From: Gemmatimonadota bacterium
GTDB lineage: Bacteria > Gemmatimonadota > Gemmatimonadetes > Gemmatimonadales > GWC2-71-9
DNA length: 9,558 bases
NCBI GenBank assembly: GCA_003220955.1
Contig: QHTW01000187.1
Span: 1 to 9,558 of the forward strand
Reading direction: 5' to 3'
Position numbers and translations under genes: made by a program. The notes under the pieces are model-generated. The model ran no database searches. It saw only the letters and a program-made list of their open reading frames with translations, and was not told the origin of the DNA. Positions 6,044 to 9,558 of this stretch are shown piece by piece. The stretch's first letter is position 1. Each line of letters starts with the position of its first letter.

Positions 6044-7161
6044 GCTGCCTCCCGCGCCAGTCGCCGGGCCTCGGTATCAGCGGCGAGCACCGCGTCGAGT
6101 GAGTTGGCGTCGCCGTCATGGCGCGCGTCTTCCGTCACGCGGTCGATGATCTCCGCGATGCGGCCGAAGGTGATGCGCTCGTCCAGGAACAGCTGGACCG
6201 CGACTTCGTTTGCCGCGTTGAAGCGTGCGGGCGCCGTGCCGCCAACGCGCGCCGCTTCGCGGCCGGTGACATAGGCCGGGAAGCGGTCCGGTTGCACAGC
6301 CTCGAAGGTCAACGTGCCAGCGGCCACGGGATCGAAGCGCCGTACGCCCTGATCGGGCACCCGCTCGGGATAGGTCAATGCGTACAAGATCGGCAGCTCC
6401 ATCGTGGGGAAGCCTACCTGCGCCAGCACCGAGCCGTCCACGAACTCGACAAAACCATGGATCACCGACTGCGGGTGGATCACTACGTCGACCTGTTCGT
6501 AGGGGACGGTGAACAAGAAGTGCGCTTCGATCACCTCGAGCGCCTTGTTGACGAGCGTCGCCGAATCCACGGTGATTTTCTTACCCATCGTCCAAGTGGG
6601 ATGTTTGAGCGCCTCGGCGACCGTCGCCCGCGAGACGCGCTCCGGTCCCCAGGTACGGAACGGTCCCCCAGACGCCGTGAGAATCAGTCGCGCGAGCTCG
6701 GTCCGCCGGCCCGCCAGGCATTGCAGGACCGCGCTGTGCTCGGAATCGACCGGCACGATTTCCCCGCCGCCCTCGCGTGCCGCCTGCGCAACCAGCTCGC
6801 CGGCCATCACCAGCGTCTCTTTGTTCGCCAGTGCGACCCGCTTGCCCGCCCGCAACGCGGCGAGCGTTGCCTCCAGCCCGGCTGCGCCGACGATGCCATT
6901 CACAACGATCGTGACGTCGGGATGCGTCGCCGCTTCGACGAGACAGGCAGTACCCTTCCCCCGTCCCTCGTCCCCCTTCCCCCCGTTGACCAGCCCCACG
7001 AACGCAGGTTTCCACTCCGCCGCCTGCTGGGCGAGCAGATCCCTGTTCGAGTGTCCCGTGATCGCGACGACGCGAAACCGCTCGCGTTGCCGCGCCAGCA
7101 CCTGGAGCGTGGACCGGCCGATCGACCCGGTCGAGCCGAGGACCGCGACGCCGATGCTCAT
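6034..7161 (-). CDS. dxr: 1-deoxy-D-xylulose 5-phosphate reductoisomerase
   Basis: NADPH-dependent step of the MEP pathway, converting DXP to 2-C-methylerythritol 4-phosphate for isoprenoid precursors; cytoplasmic. 375 residues. NADPH loop GSTGSIG (9-15), ANKETLV (112-118), metal ligands D139 and E141 in VDSEH, substrate loop SGGPFR (164-169), WTMGKKITVDSATLVNKALE (190-209) with the third metal ligand E209, and HPQS (229-232). All key residues are present. Compared with the E. coli protein, about 11 residues are missing between V55 and the conserved IVGAAG (90-95), and the segment there is a low-complexity NGGKGDEGRGKG (59-70) encoded by a G-run tract. The ATG (7161-7159) shares ATGA with the cdsA stop. 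Its product feeds the isoprenoid chain that uppS, two genes upstream, extends. Confidence 0.97.
   Translation of the reverse strand: MSIGVAVLGSTGSIGRSTLQVLARQRERFRVVAITGHSNRDLLAQQAAEWKPAFVGLVNGGKGDEGRGKGTACLVEAATHPDVTIVVNGIVGAAGLEATLAALRAGKRVALANKETLVMAGELVAQAAREGGGEIVPVDSEHSAVLQCLAGRRTELARLILTASGGPFRTWGPERVSRATVAEALKHPTWTMGKKITVDSATLVNKALEVIEAHFLFTVPYEQVDVVIHPQSVIHGFVEFVDGSVLAQVGFPTMELPILYALTYPERVPDQGVRRFDPVAAGTLTFEAVQPDRFPAYVTGREAARVGGTAPARFNAANEVAVQLFLDERITFGRIAEIIDRVTEDARHDGDANSLDAVLAADTEARRLAREAACS
6048..6053 (-). promoter_or_regulatory. Strong ribosome binding site of rseP inside the dxr 3' end
   Basis: GGGAGG on the minus strand, 4 bases before the rseP ATG. It fixes the start and suggests rseP can recruit ribosomes independently, unlike cdsA, which has no visible site of its own. 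Confidence 0.7.
6953..6984 (-). repeat. G-run tract inside dxr, G-quadruplex-like, with a 10-bp direct repeat
   Basis: On the plus strand there are five C-runs of 3, 5, 3, 5 and 6 bases separated by 2, 2, 4 and 2 bases. The minus strand and the dxr mRNA therefore fit the usual G3+N1-7 quadruplex pattern. CCCTTCCCCC occurs twice (6953-6962 and 6974-6983) with CGTCCC repeated between them, so the tract looks like a small expanded repeat. It stays in frame and encodes the Gly/Lys-rich residues 59-70 of Dxr. Confidence 0.7.
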
Positions 7162-8000
7162 AGGATCCCGAACATGCGATACAAACCCGCCGCCGTTGGA
7201 ATCACGAAGTACAGCGAGTCGAGCCGATCGAGCACGCCGCCGTGACCGGGTATGAGCGTCGAAGAATCTTTGAGGCCCGCTTCCCGCTTGAACAGCGATT
7301 CGGCGATATCGCCGATCTGCCCGACAATGGACACGACGAGACCAAACAGCAACAGCTGGCCGGGGCTGAAGCTCCAACCTTGCCGGTTCAGGACGAACTT
7401 CCCGAGTGCGAGTGCCGCAATGACGCCCCCGAGCGCCCCGCCCACGGCACCGGCGCGTGTTTTTCGCGGCGAGAGCACTGGGGCGAGTCTCGGACCGCCC
7501 AGCGTGGTTCCCACAACCATGGCAGTCGTGTCGGAGATCCAGGTGATGACAAGCGGGAACAGCGTGAGGAGGACGTAGGCAACGGGGCGGACGGCGGCCG
7601 CACTGCCGTGCCGGATCGCGATCAGGAAGGCGAGCATGCCGGAGGCGTAGCCCCAGCCGAAGATGGTGATCGACACGCTCGTGAGCGGCCGGCCGGTCGG
7701 CCCGCGCCGTGCCATGGCGATCACGAGGGCGGCCATCAGCCAAAGGGCACCGAGGTAAAAAACGGGAGCCTTCGCCCAGTAGGCGAGCAGGGGAATCGCC
7801 GCGGCCGCGAGCCAGCCGGTGCGCTCCAGCGCCTCGATTCCCTGGCGGCGGCCGAAGTCGTAGATCTCGCGCGCGCCCAGCACTCCCAGCACCGCCAGCG
7901 TCGCCGCCAGCGCCCAGCCTCCCACCCAGATGATCGCGATGACCAGCGGAATGGCGACCGCTGACACCGCGACACGCTGCACCAGATTTGTGGAAGGCAT
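7158..8000 (-). CDS. cdsA: Phosphatidate cytidylyltransferase (CDP-diacylglycerol synthase)
   Basis: Integral inner-membrane enzyme making CDP-diacylglycerol from CTP and phosphatidic acid, the branch point to all membrane phospholipids. 280 residues, about eight hydrophobic segments (for example 10-42, 64-95, 110-128, 137-153, 183-201, 214-229 and 264-279). The family signature is complete: GDIAESLFKREAGLKDSS (230-247) followed by PGHGGVLDRLDS (251-262). The earlier motif TWISDTTAMVVGTTLGG (153-169) is also typical. I chose the ATG at 8000-7998, which shares TGATG with the uppS stop and gives a normal N-terminus. The frame stays open to 8132, but that extension lies wholly within uppS and reads as non-membrane Ala/Arg-rich sequence. 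No own Shine-Dalgarno is visible, so translation probably depends on uppS. Confidence 0.96.
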   Translation of the reverse strand: MPSTNLVQRVAVSAVAIPLVIAIIWVGGWALAATLAVLGVLGAREIYDFGRRQGIEALERTGWLAAAAIPLLAYWAKAPVFYLGALWLMAALVIAMARRGPTGRPLTSVSITIFGWGYASGMLAFLIAIRHGSAAAVRPVAYVLLTLFPLVITWISDTTAMVVGTTLGGPRLAPVLSPRKTRAGAVGGALGGVIAALALGKFVLNRQGWSFSPGQLLLFGLVVSIVGQIGDIAESLFKREAGLKDSSTLIPGHGGVLDRLDSLYFVIPTAAGLYRMFGIL

Positions 8001-8716
8001 CAGGACGCGGTGACTTTGCCGAACCGCCGTTCGCGACGCTGATAGTCGAGAATGGCATCGCGCAGCGTGCGCCGGTTGAAGTCGGGCCACAACACCGGCG
8101 TGACGTACAGCTCCGTGTACGCGAGCTGCCACAGGAGGAAGTTTGAGAGGCGTTGCTCGCCCGACGTCCGGATCAACAGGTCGGGGTCACCCCACGGCGC
8201 CGTATACAGTTTGGACCGGATCGCCTCTTCGTCGATGTCTTCCAGCTTCTTGGTGCCCTTCAGCACCTCTTCCGCGAGCAGCCGCGCCGCGCGGGCGATC
8301 TCGCCCCGCGACGAGTAGGAGATGCAGAGATTGAGCGACAGCTTCTCGCCGGCCGCCGTCTCTCGCTCGACCCGCTCGACCGCCGCCCGCCCGCCGGCCG
8401 TCAGCCGGCTGCGGTCCCCGAGCACGTGCACCCGCACGCCTTGATCTCGCAGCTCGGCGACTTCCCGCGCGATGTACTCCTCGAGCAAATCCATGAGCGC
8501 GGAGATCTCGAGCGCGGGGCGATTCCAGTTTTCTTCCGAGAACGCGAAGAGCGTGAGCACTTCGACTCCGGCGTCGATCGCTCCCTCGACGGCCTCGCGC
8601 ACGGCCTTCATCCCCGCCCGATGGCCGAACGGCCGTGGCAAGCGGCGCTCGTTCGCCCAGCGGCCATTGCCGTCCATGATGATCGCCACGTGGCGAGGAA
8701 TCGGTCCGGGCAACAT
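8000..8716 (-). CDS. uppS: Undecaprenyl diphosphate synthase (cis-prenyltransferase)
   Basis: Adds isopentenyl units in cis to farnesyl diphosphate to form the C55 lipid that carries peptidoglycan and other envelope glycans; cytoplasmic, working at the membrane. 238 residues. Conserved regions are all present: IMDGNGRWA (13-21, catalytic D15), GHRAG (31-35), FAFSEENWNRP (57-67), and RTSGEQRLSNFLLWQ (183-197) with R183, R189 and S191 for diphosphate binding and E202 for Mg. The D15-E202 distance (187) equals D26-E213 in E. coli UppS. The ATG at 8716-8714 shares TGATG with the frr stop and has GGAAG 4 bases upstream. Together with dxr (precursor supply) and cdsA (lipid head group activation) it makes the operon's envelope block. 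Confidence 0.97.
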   Translation of the reverse strand: MLPGPIPRHVAIIMDGNGRWANERRLPRPFGHRAGMKAVREAVEGAIDAGVEVLTLFAFSEENWNRPALEISALMDLLEEYIAREVAELRDQGVRVHVLGDRSRLTAGGRAAVERVERETAAGEKLSLNLCISYSSRGEIARAARLLAEEVLKGTKKLEDIDEEAIRSKLYTAPWGDPDLLIRTSGEQRLSNFLLWQLAYTELYVTPVLWPDFNRRTLRDAILDYQRRERRFGKVTAS

Positions 8717-9285
8717 CAGACTTCCATGATCTCCGCTTCTTTGGCCTTCACGGCCGCGTCCACGCCTTTGAGATGCTCGTCGTGCGTCTTCTGCACTTCC
8801 TTCTCCGCGTGCTTCTGATCGTCCGAGGAGACGTGCTCCGTCTTCTTGATCCGGTTCATCGTCTCGGTCCGGGCGTGCCGGATCGCCACGCGTCCCTCTT
8901 CGGCGAACTTGTGCACGACCTTCACCAGCTCCTTGCGGCGCTCTTCGGTCAGCGGCGGCAGCGGAATGCGAATGATATTGCCGTCGTTCGAGGGCGTGAG
9001 GCCGAGGTCCGACGCGAGAATCCCCTTCTCCACCGCCTTCATGAGACTCTTATCCCACGGCTGGACCGTGAGGAGCTTGGGCTCCGGCGCGGCCACGCTC
9101 GCGACCTGTGTCAGCGGCATCTCGTTGCCGTACGCTTCGACCCGCACGAGATCGAGCAACGCCGTCGTCGCCTTGCCGGTGCGGACCGTGGAGAATTCAC
9201 GTTTCACCGCCTCGACCGATTTGTCCATGAGCTGCTTCGCGTGCTTGACGTGATCGGTCAGCGTGGGACCCGGGGCAGGAGTCAT
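8716..9285 (-). CDS. frr: Ribosome recycling factor
   Basis: Splits post-termination ribosomes with EF-G and IF3; essential in most bacteria. 189 residues, close to the usual 185. Typical features are the N-terminal helix with VKREFSTVRTGKATTALLD (27-45), the small beta domain with YGNEMPLTQVASV (52-64), PWDKSLMKAVEKGI (76-89), DLGLTPSNDGNIIRIPLPPL (93-112), TEERRKELVKVV (113-124) and the long C-terminal helix of the three-helix bundle. The first few residues (MTPAPGPTL) are a short Pro-rich lead. The ATG (9285-9283) shares ATGA with the pyrH stop, and no strong Shine-Dalgarno is visible, so coupling to pyrH is likely. pyrH-frr is one of the most conserved bacterial gene pairs. Confidence 0.98.
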   Translation of the reverse strand: MTPAPGPTLTDHVKHAKQLMDKSVEAVKREFSTVRTGKATTALLDLVRVEAYGNEMPLTQVASVAAPEPKLLTVQPWDKSLMKAVEKGILASDLGLTPSNDGNIIRIPLPPLTEERRKELVKVVHKFAEEGRVAIRHARTETMNRIKKTEHVSSDDQKHAEKEVQKTHDEHLKGVDAAVKAKEAEIMEV

Positions 9286-9558
9286 TGGACGATCGTGCCG
9301 ACGCGCTCACCGGCCAGAACCCTCGCCGTCGCGCCGGGCTGGTTGATGTTGAACACCACGATGGGGAGCTTGTTCTCCTTGCACAACCCGAAGGCGTTGG
9401 CATCCATCACGGCGTAGCCTTTCACCAGCGCGTCCTGGAACGTCAACGTCGGCAAGAACTTCGCCGTCGGCTCTTTCTTGGGGTCCGCGGTGTAGACGCC
9501 GTCCACGTTGGTCGCCTTGAGAATCACCTGCGCCTCGATTTCGAGCGCGCGCAGCACC
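9282..9558 (-). CDS. pyrH: Uridylate (UMP) kinase, C-terminal 92 residues; start lies beyond the window
   Basis: Bacterial-type UMP kinase of the amino-acid-kinase fold, phosphorylating UMP to UDP with ATP; homohexamer in the cytoplasm. Only the C-terminal third is visible. ILKATNVDGVYTADPKKEPT is the family hallmark around the nucleotide and effector site, followed by the conserved VMDANAFGLCKENKLPIVVF and FNINQPGATARVLAGERVGT at the end. The frame is open to the window edge, so the gene continues past 9558. The stop TGA overlaps the frr ATG. The operon promoter, and probably rpsB-tsf upstream as in many bacteria, would be outside this window. Confidence 0.96.
   Translation of the reverse strand, partial: VLRALEIEAQVILKATNVDGVYTADPKKEPTAKFLPTLTFQDALVKGYAVMDANAFGLCKENKLPIVVFNINQPGATARVLAGERVGTIVQ

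Noticed and set aside
6118..7245. Open plus-strand frame of 375 codons opposite dxr
   Set aside because: It mirrors dxr almost exactly, is rich in Arg, His and Asp as expected for the antisense of GC-rich coding DNA, and shows no family motif.
7162..8058. Apparent N-terminal extension of dxr through the cdsA region
   Set aside because: The sequence is out-of-frame cdsA. The true Dxr N-terminus MSIGVAVLGSTGSIG starts at 7161 with an ATGA junction.
8001..8132. Apparent upstream extension of cdsA
   Set aside because: It lies inside uppS, is Ala/Arg-rich and non-hydrophobic; the ATG at 8000 with the TGATG junction fits the family.
8773..9417. Plus-strand frame opposite frr and the pyrH end
   Set aside because: Both minus-strand genes are unmistakable; the plus frame is a shadow.

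Overview
The window is a compact, GC-rich (roughly 60-65% by eye) stretch of a bacterial chromosome. It holds ten protein genes and almost no spare DNA. The gene content and order (pyrH-frr-uppS-cdsA-dxr-rseP next to rpsO-pnp and an M16 protease) suggest a Gram-negative-type bacterium. I think Gemmatimonadota is plausible, but that is recollection of similar gene layouts and not proof from this sequence.

Right part (4327-9558, minus strand, read right to left): the 3' end of pyrH (UMP kinase), then frr (ribosome recycling factor), uppS (undecaprenyl diphosphate synthase), cdsA (CDP-diacylglycerol synthase), dxr (DXP reductoisomerase), rseP (site-2 membrane protease) and a small unrecognised gene. 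Every junction overlaps: pyrH/frr and cdsA/dxr share ATGA, frr/uppS and uppS/cdsA share TGATG, dxr/rseP overlap by 10 bp and rseP/small gene by 23 bp. This is one translationally coupled operon that links nucleotide supply and ribosome recycling to isoprenoid, phospholipid and envelope functions.

Middle (3351-4337, plus strand): a Ser/Thr protein kinase with all catalytic residues and a single membrane helix at its very C-terminus. Its 3' end overlaps the convergent small gene by 11 bp. Its 5' end shares a 72-bp divergent region (3279-3350) with rpsO. That region holds a candidate rpsO promoter and an imperfect inverted repeat.

Left part (1-3278, minus strand): rpsO (ribosomal protein S15), an 89-bp gap with strong and partly mutually exclusive hairpins, pnp (polynucleotide phosphorylase), then an M16 zinc protease that runs off the left edge. 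The protease probably starts at a GTG one base after the pnp stop codon, inside a perfect 21-bp inverted repeat.

Most of the window is ordinary housekeeping DNA, and I see no mobile element, CRISPR array, tRNA, rRNA or obviously new multi-gene system. The points worth a second look are the palindrome over the pnp/M16 junction, the rpsO-pnp leader structures, a G-rich G-quadruplex-like tract inside dxr that replaces part of the usual protein sequence, the uncharacterised 128-residue gene after rseP, and the tail-anchored-looking kinase.
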